Assembly: GCA_946538875.1 (NCBI GenBank)
Contig: CAMNHD010000002.1
Span: 1 to 29,343, forward strand
Length of the DNA: 29,343 nt
Reading direction: 5' to 3'
Source: an uncultured Treponema sp.
GTDB taxonomy: Bacteria; Spirochaetota; Spirochaetia; Treponematales; Treponemataceae
This document shows, in pieces, positions 14,605-23,811 of the stretch. The notes under the pieces were generated by a model. That model did not search any database, was not told where the DNA came from, and was given only the letters and a program-made list of their open reading frames with translations. Both the position numbers and the translations under genes were made by a program. How positions within the stretch are numbered: position 1 is the stretch's first letter; every line of letters starts with the position of its first letter.

Positions 14605-14792
14605 TCCGCATTGCAGGATCCACGATTTCCAGGGGCTGGTATCTGCCTCCATTGTTCCAGCGCACCGTACTTATGAGTCCTGTTCAGCAAAAGCAGTAAG
14701 GAGTTAAAGTTAAACCTGACAATTGTTTCCGCAGTTTTTTATCGGGATAAGGGGCTTGGATATCCGGCAGCACAAGGAACTGAAAATATGGC

Positions 14793-14821
14793 TTGCACCT
14801 GTTTGAAAAGACTCTTATAAT
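14793..14821 (+). promoter_or_regulatory. Promoter of the rubrerythrin gene
   Basis: TTGCAC (14793-14798, 5 of 6) and TATAAT (14816-14821, perfect) are separated by 17 bp, the strongest promoter match in the window. Transcription should start near 14828, giving a leader of about 30 nt. Confidence 0.75.
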
Positions 14822-14835
14822 GAAAGAAGTTTCAT
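14820..14835 (+). promoter_or_regulatory. Inverted repeat at the rubrerythrin transcription start (candidate operator)
   Basis: ATGAAA-GAAG-TTTCAT has perfect 6-bp arms overlapping the end of the -10 box and the expected start of transcription, a common place for a repressor. It does not match the PerR box consensus well, so I name no regulator. Confidence 0.4.
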
Positions 14836-14858
14836 CAATAATTGTAAGGAGGATGAGC

Positions 14859-15419
14859 ATGAGCAAATATTCTGGTACACAGACTGAGAAGAATTTGCAG
14901 GCGGCTTTTGCCGGTGAGTCACAAGCCAGGAACAAATATACGTATTTTTCTGAGGTGGCAAAAAGGGAAGGTCTGGACAAGATAGCAAAGGTTTTTGAAA
15001 AGACTGCTGGAAACGAGGAGCAGCATGCCAAGATGTGGCTCAAGGAATTGGGCGGCATAAGTGACACAGACACCAATCTTAAGGCTGCTGCAGACGGTGA
15101 AAACTATGAGTGGACCGACATGTATGTCGGCTTTGCCAAGACGGCCGAGGATGAAGGATTCCCTGAACTGGCTGCAAAATTCCGTGCGGTTGCCGCAATT
15201 GAAAAGCGTCACGAGGAAAGGTACCGCTCCCTGCTCAAGGACGAGGATACTTCTGTGCAGCTCAGGAACAGTACTGTAAAGGTGTGGGAATGCCTTAAGT
15301 GCGGTCACATTGTGGTTGGACCTACAGCACCTGAATACTGCCCGACCTGTGGAGAGTATAATCAATACTTTGAAGTCCGCGAGGACAATTACGATCTTAT
15401 AATGACTTGGGGCCGCTGA
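14859..15419 (+). CDS. rbr: Rubrerythrin
   Basis: A cytoplasmic non-haem iron peroxidase of anaerobes that reduces hydrogen peroxide. The 186-residue protein has the ferritin-like di-iron domain (ligand-bearing segments [28 protein letters not shown] and [10 protein letters not shown]) and a C-terminal rubredoxin domain with two CxxC knuckles (WECLKCGH and EYCPTCGEY). Length fits classical rubrerythrin. I chose the second ATG (14859), 6 nt after AAGGAGG (14846-14852); the ATG at 14853 touches the Shine-Dalgarno. It is monocistronic, between a strong promoter and a terminator. Peroxide defence fits an anaerobic, host-associated lifestyle. Confidence 0.95.
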   Translation: MSKYSGTQTEKNLQAAFAGESQARNKYTYFSEVAKREGLDKIAKVFEKTAGNEEQHAKMWLKELGGISDTDTNLKAAADGENYEWTDMYVGFAKTAEDEGFPELAAKFRAVAAIEKRHEERYRSLLKDEDTSVQLRNSTVKVWECLKCGHIVVGPTAPEYCPTCGEYNQYFEVREDNYDLIMTWGR

Positions 15420-15450
15420 TTCAACTGCGGGTTTTGCCATGGTGTACTGC

Positions 15451-15485
15451 TCCCGTATGGTTTTATCCGTGCGGGAGTCTTTTCA
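15451..15485 (+). terminator. Rho-independent terminator after rubrerythrin
   Basis: CTCCCGTATGG (15451-15461) pairs with CCGTGCGGGAG (15468-15478) in an 11-bp stem with two wobble pairs and a 6-nt loop, followed by TCTTTTC. Confidence 0.75.
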
Positions 15486-15563
15486 GAATAGAAAATACAA
15501 AAGAAAGAAAAAAGTAAGGCCAATCGTTTTAGACTGTACGCTGTAGAAATATTGGGGGAATAT

Positions 15564-16433
15564 ATGAACAGGTATACAGGACCTGCATTGTTTGTGCCTG
15601 CGTTGATGGCTGTCCTGTCGGTGCTTTTTGGGTGCAGAAGCAATGGAGTCAAGATGGAATATAATAGTCAGAAAAAAACAAGTGGAAAATTTGTAGTCAA
15701 GGAATATAGTGTCAAACGCGGAGAATCTATTATTTTCGGAAGACTCTATGTACCGCAGTCTGAAGGACGTCATCCTGCTGTGATTCTTAGTCACGGATAT
15801 AATGGCTGCTCTTCTGATTGGAATGCTGAGTGTGCTTACTTTGCCTCTCACGGATATGTGGCCTATGCCTACGATTTCTGCGGTGGTTCCACAAGATCCC
15901 GGAGTAGCGGAGTCTCATGGGAGATGACTCTCTTTACGGAAAAGGCTGATCTTGAGGCTGTGCTTGAAGATGTACGTAAACTGCCGGATGTTGATTCTGA
16001 AAGGGTCTTTCTTCTTGGGGGAAGCCAGGGCGGTCTGGTAACTTCGCTGGTGCTTGAGGACTGTCCGTCTTGGGTAAGGGCCGCTGTATTGTATTACCCG
16101 GCATTCTGCATACCGGATGACTGGCGGTCAAAGTATCCTGAGGGAACTCCGGTTCCGGAGCGGGTGGAGTTCTGGGGCTTTACACTTGGTGCTGACTATA
16201 TACGCAGTGCCACTGCATTGGATGTGTTTTCAACAATAGGTAAGTATCCTGGAAATATTCTGATAATCCATGGGACAGTTGATCCTGTGGTAAACATTTC
16301 CTATTCCCAGAAAGCGGAAAAACTATATGCCAAGGCTCAGCTTGTGGCTCTGGAAGGAGAGGGACACGGGTATTCCCCGTCCGGGGCTGGAATTGCAATG
16401 AGCCAGGCTCTCAAATTCATGGATGAGAACTGA
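15564..16433 (+). CDS. Alpha/beta-hydrolase lipoprotein (serine esterase/peptidase S9-like)
   Basis: A 289-residue exported hydrolase. The N-terminus is a signal peptide with lipobox LFGC (C24), so it should be anchored to a membrane. The alpha/beta-hydrolase core shows an oxyanion-region motif (SHGYNGCSSDW), nucleophile elbow GGSQGG with S154, an acid in HGTVDPV (D240) and histidine in EGEGHGY (H268), a complete catalytic triad. The pattern resembles serine aminopeptidase/esterase families that include feruloyl esterases of gut bacteria. The substrate is unknown. I chose the ATG at 15564, behind GGGGGAA, over a TTG at 15552 inside that ribosome-binding site. It has the same orientation as the alpha-2-macroglobulin gene 77 bp downstream and may be co-transcribed. 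Confidence 0.85.
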   Translation: MNRYTGPALFVPALMAVLSVLFGCRSNGVKMEYNSQKKTSGKFVVKEYSVKRGESIIFGRLYVPQSEGRHPAVILSHGYNGCSSDWNAECAYFASHGYVAYAYDFCGGSTRSRSSGVSWEMTLFTEKADLEAVLEDVRKLPDVDSERVFLLGGSQGGLVTSLVLEDCPSWVRAAVLYYPAFCIPDDWRSKYPEGTPVPERVEFWGFTLGADYIRSATALDVFSTIGKYPGNILIIHGTVDPVVNISYSQKAEKLYAKAQLVALEGEGHGYSPSGAGIAMSQALKFMDEN

Positions 16434-16510
16434 TAGGGCTTGATTATGTAATCTTGTTGAGGTTACAGTTGTTTAGTCAAAAAAGCAGAAACATAGAGAG
16501 GCGTTTTTAG

Positions 16511-19500
16511 ATGAAAAAGCAATCAATTGCGGTGGCGGCAATAATGGCAGGATTGGTCTTTGCATCCTGCAAATCAAGTGGTGCCACAGGTAGTTCACAA
16601 GATGCAGGGATAGGTAATGGAGGTTCTGGTACGCAGAAATTCAGTGTTGTTTCAGTTACTCCGAACGGAGAGCTGTCTTCAAAGGTGAATTTTCCTTCCA
16701 TACAGGTGCAGTTTTCTGAACCGGTAGTGGCGCTTTCAAAACTGGGCGAACCTTCGTCCAAGTCTGATGCGGTTACGATAGAACCTCCGCTGAAGGGTGT
16801 GTTCCGCTGGTATGGTACAAGTATTCTTAGCTTTGACTGCAGCGACAAGCTTATTCCGCAGAAGGAATACCGTATAAAAGTGAACCCTTCTCTGACAAGT
16901 GCCGATGGAAAGAAAATTGATGGAAATCTTTTGTATACATTCCATACAGAGGAAATGCGCATTACTGGAGTGCAGCCGGGTTATCTTGAACTGAAGAAAA
17001 AAAGCCGCTGGATTAATCAGGATGATGTGCCTGTGGAATATGCACGGAATGTTGCCGTATATTTTGCCAATGAAATCAAGGCCTCTGTTGTTTCAAATTA
17101 TATTTCAGTGACTGACGGAGCAAAAAAAGCATACAAATTTTCAGCAAGTCAGGCTGATTCAAAGATTCTTCTGCTTGAATTCAAGGAAGACTTTCCAAAG
17201 GACAGTGATATAAAGATTACCCTTGAAAAAGGTGCGGTTCCTGATAAGGACTGCTGGGCCACAGAGTCTGTTCAGGAAATAAAGTTCCATACTCTCCGGC
17301 CATTCAAGAACACTTTTGTAACAGGCACAAGCACTCTGGTATTGAGTTTTAATCATGGGATAAAATCCGGAATTGAAAAACAGATTCTTGAATCCCTTAC
17401 GTTCAAGCCGCAGATGGAAGTGAGCTTGGAACAGGTTGAAATCAGCGGCGGTACTATCAGGATACATGAACTTCCTGTTGATTATGGTGACTCATATTCT
17501 TTTTCCCTGAAAGCAGGCTGTGTTTATGACGTGTACGGGCAGCCTTACCAAAAGGAATTGTCAAAAAAGATAAATGTCGGAGACGCTGATTCATTCATCA
17601 ACTTCCATGAAGGCAGGTTTGAGATTCTGGAGAGCAGGTACAAGCCTCAGCGTGCCTTTGAGCATCAGAATGTGGAGAAAGGCGCATCCTATACAGTGAC
17701 TCCAGTTTCTGGTGTCACAAAAGGCTTCGAGGTACCGGCGGCTAAAACTGTAGATGTAGTCACAGCTTCTGGTGATAAAAACAAGCGTGTCGTACAGACA
17801 GTGGATCTTAGCCCTTATCTTGAAAAAGTGGGGGATGAGTTCAGGGGTGCTCTGATTTTTACATCAAGGGTTCCTTATAAATACGGAAGGAATAAAGACT
17901 ATATAGAACAGTCCTCGCTGATACAAGTAAGTGACTTGGGTGTTACATATCATGCGTCATGGAATGAGACTGCCTTTTTAGTGACAAGTCTTTCCACTGG
18001 AAAACCTGTTGCCGGGGCAAAGGTACAGCTTGTCTTTATGGAAGAAGGCAAGGCCACAGATGAAGAAAGGTTTGCCGAAATCCTTAGGGGTGAAGGGCAG
18101 ATTGTTGCATCTGGAATAAGCGGAGATGATGGACTTGTTGTATTGCGTTTTGACGAGACTCCTGAGATGAAGGCCATGAGCAAGAACAGATACTATGCTC
18201 CAATCATCAATTATCTGGTCAGTACAGCAGACGACAGGATACTTGGAACGGTTAATAAGTACCACAACGTTCCATACAAGGCTGAAGACCTTGGTGAAAA
18301 GCAGCTTGCCTATCCCGATGTTAACAGAACTTCTGTAACACACATCTTTTCCGACAGACATTTGTACAGACCGGGAGAAACTGCGAGCTTCAAAGTGATA
18401 GACAGGAATTTCTCGCTGGGAGAATATTCAGTATACACTGGAAATTGGAAAATACAGTTTGAAGGTTCGGGAAGAAAAGGAAGCACTGTTTACAAGACTT
18501 TGACAGGTTCATGCTCTGCTAATGGAACAGCAGATGTTGAATGGACTTTGCCTGAAGACCTTGTGCCCGGAACATATTTATTATCGTATACTCGGGAGGG
18601 CGCTTCCGGTGGAAATGCGTATTGTTCTATAGACGTCCAGTATTTTGAGCGTGTGCGTTTCCAGACCCAGGCCCAGGTGACTCCTTTGGTCTATTACAGT
18701 GGAGACACTCTGACCGCTTCGGTGAATGCTTCTTATCTTGGCGGTGGAGCTCTGGCCGGTGCGAATGTCCATTCTTTCTGGACTAGGTCTGAGACTTTTG
18801 TGAGACCGCAGGGAGAACAGTACAATGATTATGCATTCGGTCCTTTGGGATATGATTGGTATTGGCGCAATTCAGCACAGATTGATATAATGCAGGAAGA
18901 GGATTCTGATGTTGAAGAATCATATGTCAGCGTGGAGGATACAGTTCTTGGAATAGACGGAACTGCTATGCTCAGCGCGCCGACAGGTAAGGGACAGCTC
19001 AAGGGAATGCCGTATTATTATTCGCTTGAGGCCCAGGTGACTGATGCCGGTAACCAGATGATTGCGGCACGTGCAGGTTGTGTGGTTCATCCTGCATATT
19101 ACTATCTTGGACTCAGCGGAATCAGGAATATCAAGGGTTTTGCCAAGGCTGGGGAAAAATTGGAGTTCAACGTGGTTCCAGTTAATCCAGAAGGATTCTA
19201 TCCTGATGATTCTGCATTTGACAAGAGCCGGAAAATCCAGTGGACGGTGAGCAGAAAAGAATGGAAAGAAATTCCGTTTGTAAATGAATATGGAATTGAG
19301 GAACTGAAAACTCAGGAGGCTGTGGAAGTTGTTTACAGTGGAGAGACTTCGCTTCCTGCAAAGGGCAAAGACTCACTGTTTTATGTTACTCCCAAGGAAG
19401 GCGGACGGTATCTGCTCACAGTCAAGTGTGTGGATTCAAAGGGACGCGATGTGATAACGGAGCGTAGCTTCTATGTTACCGGTTCACAGCGCTACATGCG

Positions 19501-22500
19501 TTCAGATGAATCTGTGAATATTGAATTGTCTACGGATAAGGAGGAGTATGCTCCTGGAGACACAGCAAAGATTCTGTTGAATTCGACTTTGCCGAAGGGA
19601 CAGTATCTTGTGACTGTCGAGCGCGAGGGTATTCTTTCTGAACAGATTATTTCACTTGATGTACCTACTTCTGTGATTGAAGTGCCGGTAAAGGAGTATT
19701 ATATTCCGGCGGTTTGGGTCGGAGTTTCTTCATATAGTCTCAGAAACGGGGAGCCGCCCGCAGATTATGATAGTTACGCCAGCGGAAGAATCCGTTCAGT
19801 AACGGCATCAACAATACTCAGGATAAACAAAGAAAGCCGCTTTATCGATGTGAAGATTGAACAGGACAAGGCTTGTTACCGTCCTGGTGAAACTGCCTCA
19901 ATAAAGCTTACGGCAAGCAGTCAGGGTAAGGCTGTTTCTGATGCAGAGCTTGCTCTGGTGATAGTTGACCGTGGTGTGCTTGATCTTACTGGCTATAGAA
20001 TCAGGGATCCTCTGGACGAATTCTATGCGGAATGGCGTTTTTCTTCCCAGACCAATATGAATGATTCTAGAAATACCTTGGTTGATCCTGTGACTTATGC
20101 TACTTATTCTGTCCCGGCAAGAGAAATCGAACTGTTCTTGAGTAAGACTAAATCAGAAGGCCGTATGATGAAAAATTCTGCTTCACTGAGAGCCTCTGAG
20201 GCAATGGCAGAGTATGATGATATGGCAGCTCCTGAAGAAGCAATGATGGAGATGAGGGATGAGGCAAAAGGCGCTGACGAAGTTGGGGAAAAAATACAAA
20301 TCCGTAAGGATTTCCGTGCTACTGCTGTGTTCCTTCCAAATCTGAAGACTGGTGCTGACGGTAGTGTTGAGACAAAGTTCAAGCTGCCTGATTCGCTGAC
20401 TGAGTATGTGGTGACCGTGGTTGCGGTAAAACAAAACTGCTTTGGAAAGTCAGAAGATAGTCTGGTTGTGGCAAATCCTCTTTCTGTCCGCGATGTGGAG
20501 ACGCGTATACTTCGCCCGGGAGATAATGGTGAAGCCGGCGTGGTTCTTACAAATATCGGTGACTCTGCGGAAAAAGTATCTGTTGAGTTCCAGGTGATTC
20601 CGGGACTTGAAAAGACCGGTTATGTCCCCCAGAAGGATGCTCTTGTGCGTCTTGACGGTGTGGCAAGTGTATCCGGCACTGCCACAAAGACGGTGACAGT
20701 TGCTCCTGGTAAAACCGAGACGCTCATGTTCCGCCTGGATGCCCGGGAGCCTGGTTGGATAACATTGGCATTCAGGGTAAAGAGTGCCTCTCTGAACGAA
20801 GTTGTCTACAAACCGCTGCAGATAGAAAAGCCATATATCTACGAAACTGTCACAACAGTCGGCCAGATTGATGACGGTGTAGACTCTGCGGAGGAGAAAA
20901 TCATTTTCCCGTCTGGTTCCGAGGATGGACGTGGAAGCTTTACAATCCAGCTTGATGCTACCAGGCTTGGAACACTAAAGTCGGCAGTGAATTACGTGTT
21001 CCGTTACCCCTATGGTTGTCTGGAGCAGAGATCCAGTGCAGTGCTTCCGCTTATTGCATTCGGCGATTACATGAATGTGTTCGGCCTAAAGAGTGAGGTT
21101 ACAGATGCCTATGCGGTGGCGGGTGCGGAGATTAAGACATGGGCGTCACTACAGAAAACAGATGGCGGCTTCCCATATTGGCCTGATGGAAGGGAAAGCT
21201 CTTTTGCTGTCAGTCTTAGGATTGGTGAAGTTCTTGCTCTTGCCAAGGAGCATGGCCAGGACTTTACCAAGACGGTGAATGTAGGAAAACTTGTCTCTTA
21301 TATAGAAGCTGAACTGAAAAAGGAAAAAAACAGATGGTATCCAAAGGCCTATTCCTATTACGTGCTCAGCCGTCTTGGAAAAAAAGTTTCTGACTCGGCT
21401 CTCAGGGCTGTTATAGAAGACAAGGATGCGGGTATCAGCGAGTGTGCATTTGCGGGGCTTGCGGCTCTTGAACAGGGTAATAAGGCTATTGTGGAGTCTG
21501 CTGTTCAGAAGCTCAAGAATATGATGGTCCTTACTACAAGGGGCTGCTCATTCCAGACTGAAACGCCGTTCTGGTCATGGTATTTCTGCAATGAAGAGAG
21601 TGAGCGCTATGCACTTGCGCTTCATCTGTTTACACTTGCGGATAAAACTGATACTTATAATTCCCACCTTGTGTGGCAGCTTCTTGAGCGGCAGAAGACC
21701 GGTAACGGTTACTGGAGAAGCACGGCTACTACTTCACGTGTTTTGATTGCACTGGATGCCTACATCAGATCCATGTCGCTTATGGAAACAAATCTGGACG
21801 CTGAGACCCTGCTTGGAGGAAAGTCATTGCTCAAGGGGCACTTTGAAGGCGCAGCCGCTGAACCTGTAGAGCGGTCTTACCGTTTTGGTGCAGAGTCTGC
21901 GGGAAACTCTTTGGCCCGTGACAAACACTACAATGGTACATGGGAACTGCTGGGGGATTTACCTCTGGATAAGGAAGTTCCGCTGGAAGTCAGCCGTCAG
22001 GGTAAGGGTACTTTGTTCTACACGGCAAGCATGTCCTATGCCCTTGGTGCTGACGAGCAGAAAGCCCGTGATGAAGGACTTTGCGTTTATGTGGAGATAA
22101 CTGATGCGCGGACTGGTGAAAAGGTTAAGGGCAATAGACTCAAGAGCGGCACCATCTACAGGGAAAAAGTGTATGTGACTACGACAAAGGCTCGTAATTT
22201 TGTTGCTGTCCGTGCACCTGTTCCTGCCGGCGCCGAGCTTTTGAACGGAGCATTCGTTACAACAGCTTCTGTTCCTGTGAAATCAGCTGAGAAGGAAGTG
22301 AATCCTTGGTGGTGGCGTACCCCTATGAGTCATCAGGACTTGTACGACGCTGAAGTGCAGTGCTTCTGGAATACAATGCCCATAGGCAGTTATGACTTTG
22401 AGTTCCTGTTCAGGGCACAGCGCAGCGGTGAGTACCAGACACCTTGCGTGCTTGCGGAATGCATGTACGAGAGTGAAGTGTTCGGACGCAGTGATGGTAA

Positions 22501-22519
22501 AGTTTGGATTATTGAATAA
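16511..22519 (+). CDS. Bacterial alpha-2-macroglobulin lipoprotein with intact thioester
   Basis: This family traps attacking proteases at the cell envelope: a protease cuts the bait region and is captured through a reactive thioester. The 2002-residue protein has a lipobox (FASC, C20) and an Ig-like Big_5-type domain (~45-155). Macroglobulin repeats follow, with YRPGET at ~619, YAPGDT at ~1013 and YRPGET at ~1123, then the A2M_N_2 region (ALVIVDRGVLDLTGY). A Met/Ala/Glu-rich likely bait region lies at ~1215-1260, and the thioester is C1503-L-E-Q1506, followed by an alpha-helical domain to ~1780 and a C-terminal macroglobulin domain. It is longer than Escherichia coli YfhM (~1650). The usual pbpC partner is absent here; a LEA14-like lipoprotein follows. 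AGAGAGG lies 9 nt before the ATG. Confidence 0.93.
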   Translation: MKKQSIAVAAIMAGLVFASCKSSGATGSSQDAGIGNGGSGTQKFSVVSVTPNGELSSKVNFPSIQVQFSEPVVALSKLGEPSSKSDAVTIEPPLKGVFRWYGTSILSFDCSDKLIPQKEYRIKVNPSLTSADGKKIDGNLLYTFHTEEMRITGVQPGYLELKKKSRWINQDDVPVEYARNVAVYFANEIKASVVSNYISVTDGAKKAYKFSASQADSKILLLEFKEDFPKDSDIKITLEKGAVPDKDCWATESVQEIKFHTLRPFKNTFVTGTSTLVLSFNHGIKSGIEKQILESLTFKPQMEVSLEQVEISGGTIRIHELPVDYGDSYSFSLKAGCVYDVYGQPYQKELSKKINVGDADSFINFHEGRFEILESRYKPQRAFEHQNVEKGASYTVTPVSGVTKGFEVPAAKTVDVVTASGDKNKRVVQTVDLSPYLEKVGDEFRGALIFTSRVPYKYGRNKDYIEQSSLIQVSDLGVTYHASWNETAFLVTSLSTGKPVAGAKVQLVFMEEGKATDEERFAEILRGEGQIVASGISGDDGLVVLRFDETPEMKAMSKNRYYAPIINYLVSTADDRILGTVNKYHNVPYKAEDLGEKQLAYPDVNRTSVTHIFSDRHLYRPGETASFKVIDRNFSLGEYSVYTGNWKIQFEGSGRKGSTVYKTLTGSCSANGTADVEWTLPEDLVPGTYLLSYTREGASGGNAYCSIDVQYFERVRFQTQAQVTPLVYYSGDTLTASVNASYLGGGALAGANVHSFWTRSETFVRPQGEQYNDYAFGPLGYDWYWRNSAQIDIMQEEDSDVEESYVSVEDTVLGIDGTAMLSAPTGKGQLKGMPYYYSLEAQVTDAGNQMIAARAGCVVHPAYYYLGLSGIRNIKGFAKAGEKLEFNVVPVNPEGFYPDDSAFDKSRKIQWTVSRKEWKEIPFVNEYGIEELKTQEAVEVVYSGETSLPAKGKDSLFYVTPKEGGRYLLTVKCVDSKGRDVITERSFYVTGSQRYMRSDESVNIELSTDKEEYAPGDTAKILLNSTLPKGQYLVTVEREGILSEQIISLDVPTSVIEVPVKEYYIPAVWVGVSSYSLRNGEPPADYDSYASGRIRSVTASTILRINKESRFIDVKIEQDKACYRPGETASIKLTASSQGKAVSDAELALVIVDRGVLDLTGYRIRDPLDEFYAEWRFSSQTNMNDSRNTLVDPVTYATYSVPAREIELFLSKTKSEGRMMKNSASLRASEAMAEYDDMAAPEEAMMEMRDEAKGADEVGEKIQIRKDFRATAVFLPNLKTGADGSVETKFKLPDSLTEYVVTVVAVKQNCFGKSEDSLVVANPLSVRDVETRILRPGDNGEAGVVLTNIGDSAEKVSVEFQVIPGLEKTGYVPQKDALVRLDGVASVSGTATKTVTVAPGKTETLMFRLDAREPGWITLAFRVKSASLNEVVYKPLQIEKPYIYETVTTVGQIDDGVDSAEEKIIFPSGSEDGRGSFTIQLDATRLGTLKSAVNYVFRYPYGCLEQRSSAVLPLIAFGDYMNVFGLKSEVTDAYAVAGAEIKTWASLQKTDGGFPYWPDGRESSFAVSLRIGEVLALAKEHGQDFTKTVNVGKLVSYIEAELKKEKNRWYPKAYSYYVLSRLGKKVSDSALRAVIEDKDAGISECAFAGLAALEQGNKAIVESAVQKLKNMMVLTTRGCSFQTETPFWSWYFCNEESERYALALHLFTLADKTDTYNSHLVWQLLERQKTGNGYWRSTATTSRVLIALDAYIRSMSLMETNLDAETLLGGKSLLKGHFEGAAAEPVERSYRFGAESAGNSLARDKHYNGTWELLGDLPLDKEVPLEVSRQGKGTLFYTASMSYALGADEQKARDEGLCVYVEITDARTGEKVKGNRLKSGTIYREKVYVTTTKARNFVAVRAPVPAGAELLNGAFVTTASVPVKSAEKEVNPWWWRTPMSHQDLYDAEVQCFWNTMPIGSYDFEFLFRAQRSGEYQTPCVLAECMYESEVFGRSDGKVWIIE

Positions 22520-22563
22520 GCGCAGGGGTATCATGGGAATCAATTTTGACAAATAGCAAATCT

Positions 22564-22620
22564 AAAGTGGCTGCTGGACGCGTGCTCATGTTATGCGGAA
22601 CCGCTCCCTCCCGCCACTTT
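22564..22620. repeat. Compact palindrome-ended repeat, copy C
   Basis: AAAGTGGC (22564-22571) and GCCACTTT (22613-22620) form an 8-bp stem around an inner GCGG-AA-CCGC. The first ~40 nt resemble the left end of copy B at 26781-26818 (AAAGTGGCTGC near CGCGT, then GCGGAACCG). It lies 44 bp after the alpha-2-macroglobulin stop and may also act as a transcript-end hairpin, although no T-run follows directly. Confidence 0.6.
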
Positions 22621-22663
22621 GCCATGCTTTTTACAATAATTGATTTTCGTGCTTGTTTATGAC

Positions 22664-22692
22664 TTGTTATTATCTTCAATAAGGGTTAATAT
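22664..22692 (+). promoter_or_regulatory. Candidate promoter of the LEA14-like gene
   Basis: TTGTTA (22664-22669) and TAATAT (22687-22692) are separated by 17 bp; each matches consensus at 4 of 6 positions. It would give a leader of about 90 nt containing a terminator-like hairpin. Confidence 0.4.
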
Positions 22693-22713
22693 TAAATTAA
22701 GAAGTTCGATGAT

Positions 22714-22743
22714 AAAAGCCTGCCTGAAATACGGTGGGTTTTT
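22714..22743 (+). terminator. Terminator-like hairpin in the LEA14 leader (possible attenuator)
   Basis: AAAAGCCTGCC (22714-22724) pairs with GGTGGGTTTTT (22733-22743), with three wobble pairs, an 8-nt loop and a T-run in the 3' arm. It lies between the candidate promoter and the ATG at 22791, so it could attenuate transcription. The stem is weak. Confidence 0.3.
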
Positions 22744-22790
22744 ATCTATTGGAGTTTTATCGGAAACTTAAGCATACAGGAGTAAACAGA

Positions 22791-23795
22791 ATGAAGAAAA
22801 TCACAGTTGTGGCAGGAGCCTTGATAGCCGCCCTGGTAGTGTCGACCTTTTCATGTGAGTCATTGGGAGACTTGAGTTCTGCGGCAAAGAAACCCAGCCT
22901 TTCCATGAAGAATGTATCAATTGGCGGCTTGGATCTTGAGGGCATAACATTCAATGCAAACTATTCCATTACAAATCCTTACGGTGTGTCCCTCTCGCTT
23001 AAGGAAGTAGCCGCAGATATTATGTATGAGGATGGAAAATTCACTTCGATAAAGACAAACGAAGGCATTAATCTTGCGGCAAATGCTACCAAGACTAATT
23101 CTTTTTCTTTCAAAGTACCTTATGACACAATCCTGAATTACGCAAAGAGTGTTGCAGGCAAAAAGACACTTCCTTTCTCTGTTGAGGGAAAGGCTGCTGT
23201 GGATGTGAGTTCAGTTCCTTTGCTCTCTGCTGTCAGCGATACATTGTCTCTCCCCTTTACAAAGGCATTTGAAGTGCCTGTATTCAAGCCATCACTTTCT
23301 GTTAGCGGAGTCACTGTGAAGATGCCGACGATGAACGAGGTCAAGGATGCCCTTATTGCAAGCGGTATGAATGTGATTAAGGCAGCCGCTTCTGCCGCAT
23401 CGCTGATATCTGGAAATGGAGTGTCTGCCAATATGCTTGACGGTGTAGACTTGGACATAGACCTTCTTTTTGATCTGAATGTTGCAAATGAAGGAAGCGC
23501 TGATTGGAATTTTGCTGTGAACAATTGCTCTCTTTCCACAGTGGGAGGCGAGATTGCTGACGTGGCTCCGGTTTCTTCTTCCACAATTTCTTCCAAGAGT
23601 GGAACAATACCTATGAAGGCTTCATTGAATACCATTCAGACAGGTGCCTTTATTGTCCAGCTCCTGAACAAAAAGGGAACAAATCCTGTGTTTAATTTGA
23701 AAAGCGGTCTGACATTCCCGGATACAAAATATGCCTCAAATCTTCCGCTTGATTATTCTTATGAGATTCCACTTTCAAGCGTAGGCAATAAATAA
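22791..23795 (+). CDS. LEA14/WHy-domain-like lipoprotein
   Basis: A 334-residue exported lipoprotein: signal peptide MKKITVVAGALIAALVVSTF with lipobox-like FSC (C22). The mature protein resembles LEA type-2 (WHy) domains: LSMKNVSIGGLDLEGITFNA followed by YSITNPYGVSLSLKEV, then a second half with a similar block (GVDLDIDLLFDLNVANEGSA). This suggests two domain copies. WHy domains occur in desiccation- and envelope-related proteins, but their biochemical role here is unknown. AGGAG lies 8 nt before the ATG. It follows the alpha-2-macroglobulin gene in the same direction and ends 16 bp from the stop of the convergent EAL gene, with no terminator between. Confidence 0.75.
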   Translation: MKKITVVAGALIAALVVSTFSCESLGDLSSAAKKPSLSMKNVSIGGLDLEGITFNANYSITNPYGVSLSLKEVAADIMYEDGKFTSIKTNEGINLAANATKTNSFSFKVPYDTILNYAKSVAGKKTLPFSVEGKAAVDVSSVPLLSAVSDTLSLPFTKAFEVPVFKPSLSVSGVTVKMPTMNEVKDALIASGMNVIKAAASAASLISGNGVSANMLDGVDLDIDLLFDLNVANEGSADWNFAVNNCSLSTVGGEIADVAPVSSSTISSKSGTIPMKASLNTIQTGAFIVQLLNKKGTNPVFNLKSGLTFPDTKYASNLPLDYSYEIPLSSVGNK

Positions 23796-23811
23796 GATTC
23801 TGCAGGAGGGC

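Noticed and set aside
14816..14830. PerR box at the rubrerythrin promoter
   Set aside because: The first half TTATAAT fits, but the second half does not resemble ATTATAA.
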